Source: an uncultured Phascolarctobacterium sp. | GTDB taxonomy: Bacteria; Bacillota; Negativicutes; Acidaminococcales; Acidaminococcaceae | Assembly: GCA_900552855.1 (NCBI GenBank) | Contig: USBG01000039.1 | Coordinates: 1-12,734, forward strand | DNA length: 12,734 nt | Direction: 5' to 3' | In this document: positions 6,510 through 12,734 of the stretch, piece by piece | Layout: every line of letters starts with the position of its first letter | Numbering within the stretch: position 1 is the stretch's first letter | The notes under the pieces: model-generated | Told to the model about the DNA's origin: nothing | Seen by the model: the letters and a program-made list of their open reading frames with translations, nothing else | Databases searched by the model: none | Position numbers and translations under genes: made by a program

Positions 6510-7517
6510 ATGTGGAATGATGTTCTTGGTCATGATGGCGTAAAAAGCTTTTTAAGTAACTACCTTCATGCTCAGGAAAGGCCTCATGCACTATTGTTCC
6601 TTGGTGCTAGCGGATTGGGTAAAAAACGCTTGGCATTAGAATTTGCTAAGACGCTTTTGTGTGAAAGCGGAACAGGCGCGGACCATTGTGAATCCTGTCG
6701 CTTAATGAATTTGGAGGACGGAAATTTAAGCCATCCTGATTTTATTCTGCTAGAGCAGGAAAAGGATTCCAAGACAGGGCGTATTAAGGATATTGGTATT
6801 GATCCTGTGCGTGAATTAATAAATAAGTCAGCTTTTGCTCCTGTGCAGGCTAAAAATAGAGTTTGCATTATTGACGGGTTAGATTCTATGACTGTTTATG
6901 CTGCTAATAGCTTTTTGAAATTATTAGAGGAGCCGCCAGCGGCAATGGTAATAATTTTACTTGCTGAGTCAGAGGAAAAACTGTTGCCTACAATTCTGTC
7001 CCGTGTGGTAAAGGTGCGTTTTCAGCCTATTCCAGAGGAGTTAGTATATAAGGCTTTATTAGAGCGTAATGTTCCGAAGGATCAGGCGTTGGCATTGGCC
7101 AGAATTAGTGAGGGATCCTTAGGAGCGGCGCTAAGGCTTTTAGATCAGCAGGTATTTGAGGTGCGTCAGCAGGTAGTAGCTTTTTTGGAAGCACTGCCCT
7201 TAAGAATGCCTATGGATTATGTTGTTGGACGTCCCTGGGTAGAAAAATATGAAAGAAGTCAGGCTCTCCTATTTGTAAAGCTGCTTCAGCTTGTACTTAG
7301 AGATTTGCTGATTATCGCAGTAGATGCTAAAATAGATTTATATAATTGTGATATAGAGGACAGCCTGCACCAGCTTGTCAGCGGGTGGAAGGTACCCAAT
7401 ATTAAGCAGGCTATGACAATTGTTAGTGAGATTTATGAAGCTCTGGATGGTAGTGTTGGCGTAAAGCTGGCACAAGAGTCCTTGGCTCTTAAAATAGATT
7501 TAATATATAAGGAGTGA
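6510..7517 (+). CDS. holB: DNA polymerase III delta' subunit
   Basis: Clamp-loader subunit that, with the delta and tau/gamma subunits, loads the beta clamp on DNA. It is 335 residues long with an AAA+ fold. The Walker A-like GASGLGKK is at 32-39, the Walker B-like VCIIDGLD at 118-125, and the sensor/arginine region TILSRVV at 161-167, where the usual SRC motif reads SRV. The zinc module is incomplete. Cys51, Cys60 and Cys63 match the standard spacing, but the fourth position (66) is Met. HPD follows at 75-77. The start at 6510 is preferred over an in-frame ATG at 6432 inside tmk. It has GGAGAGGA nine bases upstream, lies one base after the tmk stop, and begins with the family-like MWNDVLGHDGVKSFL. 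The C-terminal part is less conserved, as expected. The stop lies five bases before ricT. Confidence 0.93.
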   Translation: MWNDVLGHDGVKSFLSNYLHAQERPHALLFLGASGLGKKRLALEFAKTLLCESGTGADHCESCRLMNLEDGNLSHPDFILLEQEKDSKTGRIKDIGIDPVRELINKSAFAPVQAKNRVCIIDGLDSMTVYAANSFLKLLEEPPAAMVIILLAESEEKLLPTILSRVVKVRFQPIPEELVYKALLERNVPKDQALALARISEGSLGAALRLLDQQVFEVRQQVVAFLEALPLRMPMDYVVGRPWVEKYERSQALLFVKLLQLVLRDLLIIAVDAKIDLYNCDIEDSLHQLVSGWKVPNIKQAMTIVSEIYEALDGSVGVKLAQESLALKIDLIYKE

Positions 7518-7522
7518 TGAAA

Positions 7523-8362
7523 ATGCCGACAGTTGTAGGTATCAGATTTAAAAAGGCATGTAAGATATATTATTTTGATCCGGCAAACACCGGCGTAGCT
7601 AAGGGTGATTTTGCTATTGTAGAAACTGCTCGTGGCGTAGAATATGGTGAGGTTGTAATTGGTCCGCGTCAGGTTGAAGAAAAGGATATTGTTTCTCCTT
7701 TAAAGCCTGTTATGCGTAAGGCCACTGCTGCTGACGATGATAAGCTTGTGGAAAATAAGGTTCGTGAAAAAGAGGCCTTCAATATTTGCCTGCGTAAGAT
7801 AAAAAATCATGGCCTTCCTATGCGTTTGATTGACGTTGAATTTACCTTTGATGTAAATAAAATTATTTTCTACTTTACTGCAGATGGTCGTATTGACTTC
7901 CGTGAACTGGTAAAGGATTTGGCTTCTGTGTTCCGTACTCGTATTGAGCTGCGTCAAATTGGTGTGCGTGATGAGGCTAAAATGCTGGGGGGTATTGGCA
8001 GCTGCGGCCGTCCGTTGTGTTGTGCTACCTTCTTGGGCGATTTTGAGCCTGTTTCCATCCGTATGGCTAAGGACCAAAATCTGTCCTTGAATCCTACTAA
8101 GATTTCTGGTATTTGTGGCAGACTGATGTGTTGCTTAAAGTACGAAAACCATATGTATTGCAAGGGCTGTGGCAATAACCACCGTCGTGAGCGTGTAGAA
8201 ATTCCTAAGATGGGCGCTACTGTGGTAACCTCCATGGGTGAAGGCAAGGTTGTAGGTATTAGCCGTGGTCAACGTACTGCCTCAGTACAGCTTGCTCCTG
8301 ACAATATTATCCAAGTGGAGTGGGATGAAATTGTAGATGCATCCCAGGCTGATAATGTGTAA
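7523..8362 (+). CDS. ricT: PSP1-domain iron-sulfur protein RicT (YaaT)
   Basis: A regulator of RNA processing and, in Bacillus, part of the RicA-RicF-RicT complex, which binds [4Fe-4S] clusters and works with RNase Y. It is 279 residues long with the PSP1 domain in the central and C-terminal part. Two cysteine groups are clear: C161, C166 and C167 in GSCGRPLCC, then C198, C203 and C204 in ICGRLMCC, with C213 and C216 in YCKGC. The arrangement fits cluster ligands, though which cysteines bind is not shown here. I chose the ATG at 7523 because AAGGAG (7509-7514) sits eight bases upstream. The GTG at 7514 overlaps that site and the ATG at 7517 is too close to it. The protein then begins MPTVVGIRFK. 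The partner genes are not in the window. The gene sits between holB and trmN6 as in Bacillus, but yabA, which follows there, is missing. Confidence 0.94.
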   Translation: MPTVVGIRFKKACKIYYFDPANTGVAKGDFAIVETARGVEYGEVVIGPRQVEEKDIVSPLKPVMRKATAADDDKLVENKVREKEAFNICLRKIKNHGLPMRLIDVEFTFDVNKIIFYFTADGRIDFRELVKDLASVFRTRIELRQIGVRDEAKMLGGIGSCGRPLCCATFLGDFEPVSIRMAKDQNLSLNPTKISGICGRLMCCLKYENHMYCKGCGNNHRRERVEIPKMGATVVTSMGEGKVVGISRGQRTASVQLAPDNIIQVEWDEIVDASQADNV

Positions 8363-9068
8363 TGAAGACAGCGTTCGCTGTGATTATGTTCCGGGCTGCC
8401 AGTATAAAATCTGGCAGGACTCTAAGGAATTTTGCTTTACTACGGACGCAGTGTTTTTAGGCAATTTTCCTCATGTTGTGCGTCAGGCAAAGGTGCTGGA
8501 GCTGGGCTGTGGTACTGGTGCTATTAGCATGCTTTTAGAAAGCCGTGGCGCTGGTCATGTAACAGCATTGGATGTTAATCCACGCATTACCGAGCTTTTA
8601 CGTCGCAGCGTAGCTGATAATGGCTTAGAGGAAAAGTTTAATATTATTGACGGAGATATTCGCAACTACAAGGAGCTTTTTGCTCCAGAGAGCATGGACC
8701 TTGTGGCTGCAAACCCTCCTTATCGTAACAGTGGCAATGTGCGCCAAATAGGTACTGCTGCCTGTCATGAGGTATCTGCCAATTTAGAGGATTTCTTCAA
8801 GGCTGCAGCCTATGCAGTTCGCTATCGTGGACGCTTTGCGCTGGTGCAGCTACCAGAGCGTTTCGTAGAAAGCATTGAGCTGGCATTGAAATATGGTTTG
8901 CAGCCTAAGCGATTGCAATGGGTACACTCATCAATTGGTAAGCCAGCCTGGATTTTTCTTATGGAAATGGTTAAGGGTGGCAGCTATGGACTTGATGTAT
9001 TGCCTCCGCTTATTATGTATAAGGCTGATGGTTCCTATACGGAACAGGTAGAAAAGTTTTATAAATAA
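8355..9068 (+). CDS. trmN6: tRNA1(Val) N6-adenine methyltransferase-like protein (YabB family)
   Basis: A class I SAM-dependent methyltransferase of the YfiC/TrmN6-YabB family, expected to methylate adenine 37 of tRNA-Val. It is 237 residues long. After an N-terminal segment with FCFTTDAVFLGNF (26-38), typical of the family, comes SAM motif I VLELGCGTG (47-55), an acidic residue in ALDVNPR (71-77), DGD near 99-101, and the adenine-N6 catalytic motif NPPY (120-123). ATG at 8355 overlaps the end of ricT by eight bases and has AGG six bases upstream. An in-frame ATG at 8337 is possible but has no ribosome site at a good distance. It is the last gene of the operon, closed by the hairpin at 9070-9091. 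The exact tRNA target is inferred from the family. Confidence 0.88.
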   Translation: MCNEDSVRCDYVPGCQYKIWQDSKEFCFTTDAVFLGNFPHVVRQAKVLELGCGTGAISMLLESRGAGHVTALDVNPRITELLRRSVADNGLEEKFNIIDGDIRNYKELFAPESMDLVAANPPYRNSGNVRQIGTAACHEVSANLEDFFKAAAYAVRYRGRFALVQLPERFVESIELALKYGLQPKRLQWVHSSIGKPAWIFLMEMVKGGSYGLDVLPPLIMYKADGSYTEQVEKFYK

Positions 9069-9069
9069 G

Positions 9070-9091
9070 AAAGCCGCTTAGCGGCTTTTTT
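9070..9091 (+). terminator. Rho-independent terminator after trmN6
   Basis: AAAGCCGC (9070-9077) pairs with GCGGCTTT (9081-9088) around a TTA loop and runs into a T-tract ending at 9091. It begins one base after the trmN6 stop codon. Confidence 0.93.
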
Positions 9092-9151
9092 ACTTGTAGA
9101 TTATAAATTAAATATTATAGATATATATGAGTGTCCGTAAAAGTCGTGAAT

Positions 9152-9181
9152 TTGACGATTTTTGCTAGTTTGTGATAAAAT
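9152..9181 (+). promoter_or_regulatory. Promoter of the 3D-domain protein-rnmV-rsmA operon
   Basis: TTGACG (9152-9157) and TAAAAT (9176-9181) are 18 bases apart, with the extended -10 bases TGA at 9173-9175. This is the third TGATAAAAT in the window. The start codon at 9206 is 24 bases beyond the -10 box, and the ribosome site AAGGAGG is at 9192-9198. Confidence 0.7.
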
Positions 9182-9205
9182 ATTACAGATTAAGGAGGAT
9201 ATTTC

Positions 9206-10177
9206 ATGTATAAACCTATGAATAAAAATCATTTAAAATGTTTAATCTTGGGATTGGTTGTTGTTATGATTGCCTGTCTTTTGACTGGCTTTGATGTTAC
9301 ACGCAAGGTAACTGTTGAATATGATGGACAAAAGAAAGAGCTGATTACTAACGAAACCGATCCTGCACTTGTTCTGCAAAGTGCAGGTGTTGATTTGGGA
9401 CATGGTGATAGTTGGAGATTGGATGGTTCGTCTAGTCGTCTGCGTGATGGAAGCATTATCAAGGTAGTACGTGCTAAGGAAATTACTATTGTCCGTAATG
9501 GCAAGGAAGAGGTTTGTTACTCTAGTAAGAATAATGTAGGCCAGGTCCTTAAGGATTTGGGTATTTCCTTCAAGAAAAAGGGAATTTATCCTAATGCATC
9601 AACATCTATTACAGACGGTATGAAGATTTATGTGCTTAATAAGGGAGAAGAGCTGCACTTTGGTGAAGCACCTATAGAAATTCCCACCGAATATATTGAG
9701 GATTATAATCGTAAATATGGTGAGGATTTGATTAAGCACCGTGGTGCAGTAGGTAAGAGCAAGGTTATCTCTAAAAAGATAACAAATAAGGATGGTTCTC
9801 ATTCCTTTACCGAGCTTGGACGTGAGGTTTTGCAGCAGCCTGAGCCTAAGGTTGTTTTAAAGGGCATGGCTATGAGTGTAAAAACTCCTGATGGTTACAA
9901 GCGTTATAAAAAGAAAATTATTGCGGAAGCCTCTGCCTATGTAGCAACTGGCAATCGTACTGCTACTGGTTTGGTGCCCTATGTTGGTATTGTTGCTGTT
10001 GACCCAAGAGTTATTCCGCTCTATACTAAGATGTATATTCCTGGCTATGGTATTGCTATGGCTGGTGATACAGGTGGCTATATTATTGGTAATCGTATAG
10101 ATTTATTCTATGATGACTATAACGCTGCTATTCATTTTGGCAGACGTAATGTAGAGGTTTATATTTTAGAGGATTAA
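9206..10177 (+). CDS. Membrane-anchored DUF348/3D-domain cell-wall protein (YabE-like)
   Basis: A 323-residue surface protein of the YabE/resuscitation-factor-like group, probably acting on peptidoglycan outside the membrane. One hydrophobic segment at about 10-28 (LKCLILGLVVVMIACLLTG) serves as signal anchor. Two DUF348 repeats follow (about 33-75 and 92-142), each with a VLQSAG or VLKDLG helix. A G5-like stretch comes next (about 155-220), and a C-terminal 3D domain at about 238-323. The three aspartates that name the 3D domain are present: D266 in VAVDPRVIP, D288 in AGDTGG and D299 in NRIDLF. This fold is related to the MltA lytic transglycosylase core, so peptidoglycan cleavage is plausible. 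The start has AAGGAGG seven bases upstream. It leads an operon with rnmV and rsmA in the same order as yabE-rnmV-rsmA in Bacillus. Cys24 in the segment does not make a good lipobox. Confidence 0.92.
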   Translation: MYKPMNKNHLKCLILGLVVVMIACLLTGFDVTRKVTVEYDGQKKELITNETDPALVLQSAGVDLGHGDSWRLDGSSSRLRDGSIIKVVRAKEITIVRNGKEEVCYSSKNNVGQVLKDLGISFKKKGIYPNASTSITDGMKIYVLNKGEELHFGEAPIEIPTEYIEDYNRKYGEDLIKHRGAVGKSKVISKKITNKDGSHSFTELGREVLQQPEPKVVLKGMAMSVKTPDGYKRYKKKIIAEASAYVATGNRTATGLVPYVGIVAVDPRVIPLYTKMYIPGYGIAMAGDTGGYIIGNRIDLFYDDYNAAIHFGRRNVEVYILED

Positions 10178-10179
10178 TT

Positions 10180-10731
10180 ATGTTAAAAGAAGTACTTGTT
10201 GTAGAGGGAAAGATGGATACTGTGGCCATTAGTAAGGCTTTGGAGGCTGATACTATTGAAACTGGCGGCTTTACATTGGCTCCCTACACATTAAGGCAAA
10301 TAGAGGCTGCTTATAAAAAGCGTGGCATTATTATTTTGACAGACCCTGATGGTGCAGGCGAAAGAATCCGCCGTTTTTTGACAGAGCGCTTTCCTGATGC
10401 TGGTCAAGCCTTTATTCCTAAGATTCAGGCTACTGCTAATAATGATGTTGGCGTGGAGCAGGCCAAGCCAGAGGCTATTTTGGCAGCACTATCTAAGGTA
10501 CGCCACCATGAGTATAAGCCGGAGGTGGAGTTTACTCATATGGATTTGTTTGAATATGGCTTGAATGGCTGTGCAGATGCAGCAGAGCGCAGAGATGCTC
10601 TTGGTGCAGAGCTTGGTATTGGCTATGGCAATGCTAAAAGATTTTTAGAAAGACTAAATCATTATGGCGTCACCCGTGAGGAATTTATGGCGGCGCTGGC
10701 TGTAATTGATAGGAGAAAAGTAAGTGAATAA
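10180..10731 (+). CDS. rnmV: Ribonuclease M5 (5S rRNA maturation)
   Basis: A Toprim endonuclease that cuts double-stranded precursor to make mature 5S rRNA, acting in Bacillus with ribosomal protein uL18. It is 183 residues long, the normal length. The Toprim N-terminal half has VVEGKMD (7-13, catalytic Glu9) and ILTDPDGAGERIRR (52-65, Asp55 and Asp57). TGGF is at 28-31. The C-terminal half is the family's accessory domain (DUF4093) and contains EFTHMDLFEYGLNG. The ATG lies two bases after the previous stop, with GAGGA just upstream, and the end overlaps rsmA by eight bases, so the three genes are translationally coupled. Its place between the 3D protein and rsmA is the standard Gram-positive order. 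Confidence 0.96.
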   Translation: MLKEVLVVEGKMDTVAISKALEADTIETGGFTLAPYTLRQIEAAYKKRGIIILTDPDGAGERIRRFLTERFPDAGQAFIPKIQATANNDVGVEQAKPEAILAALSKVRHHEYKPEVEFTHMDLFEYGLNGCADAAERRDALGAELGIGYGNAKRFLERLNHYGVTREEFMAALAVIDRRKVSE

Positions 10732-11578
10732 ACCAATTATTGCTTCCCCACAGGTTACTAATCATATTTTGCATCGCTTTAAGCTGCGTGCAGATAAGAA
10801 GCTGGGACAGAATTTTTTGATAGATGAAAGTGTAGTTCGCCGTATTGTAGAGGCTGCAGAGCTTACTCCTGAGGACACCGTTCTGGAGGTTGGCCCTGGT
10901 ATTGGTACTCTTACCCAAGGCTTGGCTGAAAGTGGTGCTAGTGTTGTAGCTGTAGAGCTGGATAAGAGACTTTTGCCTGTATTGGACGTTACCTTGGAAG
11001 GCTATGACAATGTACGCATCGTTAATGGCGATATTCTGCAGGTAGATATTATGGAGCAGGTGCAAAAGCCTGGTTTTAAATGCTGCGCTAATTTGCCATA
11101 CTACATTACTACTCCCATTATTTTTGCTATTTTAGAAAAACGTCTGCCCATGGAACGATTGGTTGTTATGGTGCAGAAGGAGGTAGCAGAGCGTATGGCT
11201 GCAAAGCCCGGTAGTAAGGATTATGGTGCATTGTCCGTAGCAATCCAATACTTTACTGAGCCGGAAATTGCGTTTATCGTACCTCCCTCTTCCTTTATCC
11301 CCGCTCCGTCTGTAGACTCTGCAGTAATTGTGTGCAAACGCCGCAGCACTCCTCCTGTTGAGGTATGCGACGAGAATCTGTTCTTCCGCGTTGTCAAGGC
11401 AGCATTCTCTTTGCGCCGTAAAATGCTTAGCAATTCCTTAAAGAACATGGGCATGAAAGGCGAGCAGGTAAGCAAATGGCTGGAGCTTGCTGGTGTAGAC
11501 GGCAAGCGCAGAGCAGAAACATTGTCTTTAGAGGATTTTGCTGCACTGACCAATACCTTTGCTCAGGTTAAGGAATAA
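10724..11578 (+). CDS. rsmA: 16S rRNA dimethyladenosine transferase RsmA (KsgA)
   Basis: Dimethylates the two adjacent adenines in the loop of 16S rRNA helix 45 (A1518 and A1519 in E. coli) late in 30S assembly, using SAM. It is 284 residues long, the usual size. The N-terminal signature KKLGQNFLID is at 25-34, SAM motif I VLEVGPGIGTLT at 53-64, acidic VELD at 77-80, NGDIL at 101-105, and the catalytic NLPYYITTPI at 123-132. The C-terminal domain has SFIPAPSVDSAV and FSLRRKML. The GTG at 10724 is the chosen start. AGGAG (10711-10715) is eight bases upstream, and no earlier ATG with a ribosome site is visible. It overlaps rnmV by eight bases and ends the operon at a strong terminator. Loss of this enzyme gives kasugamycin resistance in other bacteria. 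Confidence 0.97.
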   Translation: MNKPIIASPQVTNHILHRFKLRADKKLGQNFLIDESVVRRIVEAAELTPEDTVLEVGPGIGTLTQGLAESGASVVAVELDKRLLPVLDVTLEGYDNVRIVNGDILQVDIMEQVQKPGFKCCANLPYYITTPIIFAILEKRLPMERLVVMVQKEVAERMAAKPGSKDYGALSVAIQYFTEPEIAFIVPPSSFIPAPSVDSAVIVCKRRSTPPVEVCDENLFFRVVKAAFSLRRKMLSNSLKNMGMKGEQVSKWLELAGVDGKRRAETLSLEDFAALTNTFAQVKE

Positions 11579-11584
11579 TTTTAT

Positions 11585-11670
11585 ACTTGTAAATTCAAAA
11601 GGCACACTGCGCAAGCAGTGTGCCTTGTTTAGTATAGGGGGTAGAATATTGTAGATATGTATTTACAAGT
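11585..11670. repeat. 10-base inverted repeat flanking the rsmA terminator
   Basis: ACTTGTAAAT (11585-11594) and ATTTACAAGT (11661-11670) are perfect inverted copies 66 bases apart, with the terminator hairpin between them. The unit marks the junction between the conserved operon and the toxin-antitoxin pair. No target-site duplication is seen outside it, so a miniature mobile element is possible but unproven. Confidence 0.5.
11599..11630 (+). terminator. Rho-independent terminator after rsmA
   Basis: AAGGCACACTGC (11599-11610) pairs perfectly with GCAGTGTGCCTT (11615-11626) around a GCAA tetraloop, a stable GNRA type. The following tract TTGTTT is a slightly broken T-run. The hairpin starts 21 bases after the rsmA stop codon. 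Confidence 0.88.
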
Positions 11671-11677
11671 CAACACT

Positions 11678-11706
11678 TTTCTTTTAGGGGATAATAATGG
11701 TATAAT
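11678..11706 (+). promoter_or_regulatory. Promoter of the toxin-antitoxin pair
   Basis: A perfect TATAAT (11701-11706) preceded by TGG (11698-11700) forms an extended -10 box. The -35 position, 17 bases upstream, reads only TTTCTT. A second ATGGTATAAAAT copy follows at once (11708-11719), giving a short direct repeat around ATAATTAT that could serve antitoxin autoregulation. That last point is inference. Confidence 0.5.
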
Positions 11707-11735
11707 TATGGTATAAAATGAAAGGAGATATAGAT

Positions 11736-11996
11736 ATGCCGCAAATTATTCCAATCAAAGAATTGAAAAATACTTCTGCAGTATCTGAAATGTGCCATAA
11801 TACTGATGAGCCGGTATTCATTACTAAAAATGGCTATGGTGATATGGTTATTATGAGCATTGAAACTTATGAACAGCGTATGAATAGAGAAAAAATGTAC
11901 AGAGAGTTAGAAATTTCTGAGCGCCAAATTTCTGAAGGCAAGGTTATGGATGCTCAAGAGTCAATTGCCAGATTGAAGGCAAAATATGGCATATAA
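11736..11996 (+). CDS. Type II antitoxin, Phd/YefM family
   Basis: An 86-residue protein with the antitoxin layout. The N-terminal DNA-binding half begins PQIIPIKELKNTSAVSEM (2-19), followed by the family-typical EPVFITKNGYGDMVIMS (near 24-40) and SIETYEQ. The C-terminal half (about 46-86) is charged and helical, expected to wrap and silence the toxin. It should also repress its own promoter together with the toxin. The ATG at 11736 is preferred over the ATG at 11718 because AAAGGAGA (11721-11728) lies between them, seven bases before the second. The end overlaps the toxin gene by 11 bases, the usual coupled arrangement. The family call is confident. The specific subfamily is not. Confidence 0.92.
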   Translation: MPQIIPIKELKNTSAVSEMCHNTDEPVFITKNGYGDMVIMSIETYEQRMNREKMYRELEISERQISEGKVMDAQESIARLKAKYGI

Positions 11997-12297
11997 GGTT
12001 ATAGTTACAGAAAATGCTGCTCAGCAGGTAGAGAATATATTAGATTATATTATATATAGATTACACAATGAGGAAGCTGCCATTGAAATATTAAATGAAA
12101 TAGAGGAAACGTATAATAGCTTAGAATATTTAGCCGACTCTATGGCGTTTTGTTATGATAGGTATTTAAAAGCTAAGGGATATAGAAAAATTTCCTTGCG
12201 AAAACATGATTACGTTATGCTTTACCAGATTGTTGATGATAAGGTTTATGTTAACGGTATTTTCCATATGCTGGAGAATTATAGAGACAAGCTATAA
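11986..12297 (+). CDS. Type II toxin, RelE/ParE superfamily
   Basis: A 103-residue small toxin that follows and overlaps its antitoxin. It opens with YKVIVTENAAQQVENILDYI (3-22), the typical beta strand and helix of RelE/ParE proteins. It continues with the arginine/lysine-rich GYRKISLRKHDYVMLYQI (about 65-82) and ends with a strand and short helix, VNGIFHMLENYRDKL. RelE types cut mRNA on the ribosome and ParE types poison DNA gyrase. The motif set here (RKI, YVMLYQI, IFHMLENY) does not let me decide between them, though a YoeB/RelE-like histidine or tyrosine near the C-terminus is compatible with RNase action. The reading frame is intact and full length, so the pair is probably functional. 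No independent ribosome site is needed because translation is coupled. Confidence 0.9.
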   Translation: MAYKVIVTENAAQQVENILDYIIYRLHNEEAAIEILNEIEETYNSLEYLADSMAFCYDRYLKAKGYRKISLRKHDYVMLYQIVDDKVYVNGIFHMLENYRDKL

Positions 12298-12312
12298 TAT
12301 GAGGTGATAACT

Positions 12313-12734
12313 ATGTTCTGCAAAAACTGTGGTAAAGAGTTTGCTGATGATTGCAATTTTTGCTCTAATTGTGGCACCAGATTGAAGAATAATCAACAAA
12401 GTAGTCAACGTGATTATAAAAGAGATGAAGCACCAAGGGAAAATAATGACCAGTTTTATAAGCAGACATGGTTTGGTATCTTAATGCTTTGCGTATTTTG
12501 GCCAGTGGGGTTGTATCTGCTGTTTAGATATGGTGGTAAAGCTGTTAAGGTCATAGGATCTATTTTTGGAGTAATCCTCATAGGAACATTGTTGACAGCT
12601 ATTTCTACAACTTTTAGTATTAGTGGTATTAGTAGTATAGGTGAAGATGATCCTGTTGTTGAAGTTATGCAGGAAAAGCAAAATGCAAGCGTTCCTAGTC
12701 AAAAAGCATTTAACGAATTGTTAGCAAAGTACAG
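12313..12734 (+). CDS. Zinc-ribbon membrane protein, 3' end outside the window
   Basis: An open frame of 140 codons running off the window, so the protein is partial. The N-terminus is a zinc ribbon with Cys3-x2-Cys6 and Cys17-x2-Cys20 (KNCGKEF ... FCSNCGTR). An extra Cys14 is also present. A polar, charged linker (about 22-50) follows. Then come two hydrophobic segments, about 53-71 (WFGILMLCVFWPVGLYLLF, a form common in zinc-ribbon membrane proteins of Gram-positives) and about 80-97. After these a Ser-rich stretch and a charged region begin. GAGGTGA (12301-12307) is six bases before the ATG. The gene follows the toxin by 15 bases and may be co-transcribed with it. The role is unknown. It may place a cytoplasmic zinc finger and an outer domain across the membrane. 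Confidence 0.82.
   Translation, partial: MFCKNCGKEFADDCNFCSNCGTRLKNNQQSSQRDYKRDEAPRENNDQFYKQTWFGILMLCVFWPVGLYLLFRYGGKAVKVIGSIFGVILIGTLLTAISTTFSISGISSIGEDDPVVEVMQEKQNASVPSQKAFNELLAKY

Noticed and set aside
9206..9295. Lipoprotein signal at Cys24 of the 3D-domain protein
   Set aside because: The residues before the cysteine (MIA) are a poor lipobox, and the hydrophobic segment continues past it, so a plain membrane anchor is more likely.

Overview
This window looks like core chromosome of a moderately AT-rich member of the Bacillota (Firmicutes), and my best guess is the class Negativicutes. The Bacillota assignment rests on the gene order tmk-holB-ricT-trmN6, then a YabE-like 3D-domain protein-rnmV-rsmA. 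This is a shortened form of the conserved block known from Bacillus subtilis, and its first gene is an Orn/Lys/Arg decarboxylase like YaaO, as in Bacillus. The Negativicutes guess is weaker. It rests on a bacterial lysine/ornithine decarboxylase of the alanine-racemase fold, the type that supplies cadaverine for peptidoglycan in Selenomonas ruminantium.

Layout. Positions 1-130 carry two minus-strand tRNA genes, tRNA-Lys(CUU) and a tRNA-Glu(UUC) cut by the window edge, with a good promoter at 149-177. A divergent promoter (225-253) drives a thioredoxin-reductase-like flavoprotein (302-1174) that has lost both the redox CxxC and the usual NADPH-binding glycines. Next is serS (1289-2569) with a strong terminator. 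The 392-base gap 2570-2961 has no gene. It holds that terminator, four degenerate 32-33-base direct repeats, two small palindromes and a promoter. The fold-III basic amino acid decarboxylase (2962-4110) is a single-gene unit with its own promoter and terminator.

From 4374 to 9068 five genes are packed tightly and probably form one operon: fold-I Orn/Lys/Arg decarboxylase, tmk, holB, ricT and trmN6, closed by a terminator at 9070-9091. They cover polyamine supply, dTTP synthesis, the replisome clamp loader, RNA processing and tRNA modification. A second operon (9206-11578) holds a membrane-anchored 3D-domain cell-wall protein, RNase M5 and the 16S rRNA dimethyltransferase RsmA, closed by a GCAA-loop terminator.

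The last kilobase is more accessory in character: a Phd/YefM-RelE/ParE toxin-antitoxin pair (11736-12297) and the first part of a zinc-ribbon membrane protein that runs off the end. I see no clear undescribed multi-gene system. The most unusual items are the degenerate flavoprotein, the repeat array at 2640-2760, the side-by-side but fold-unrelated decarboxylases, and a HolB that lacks one zinc ligand.
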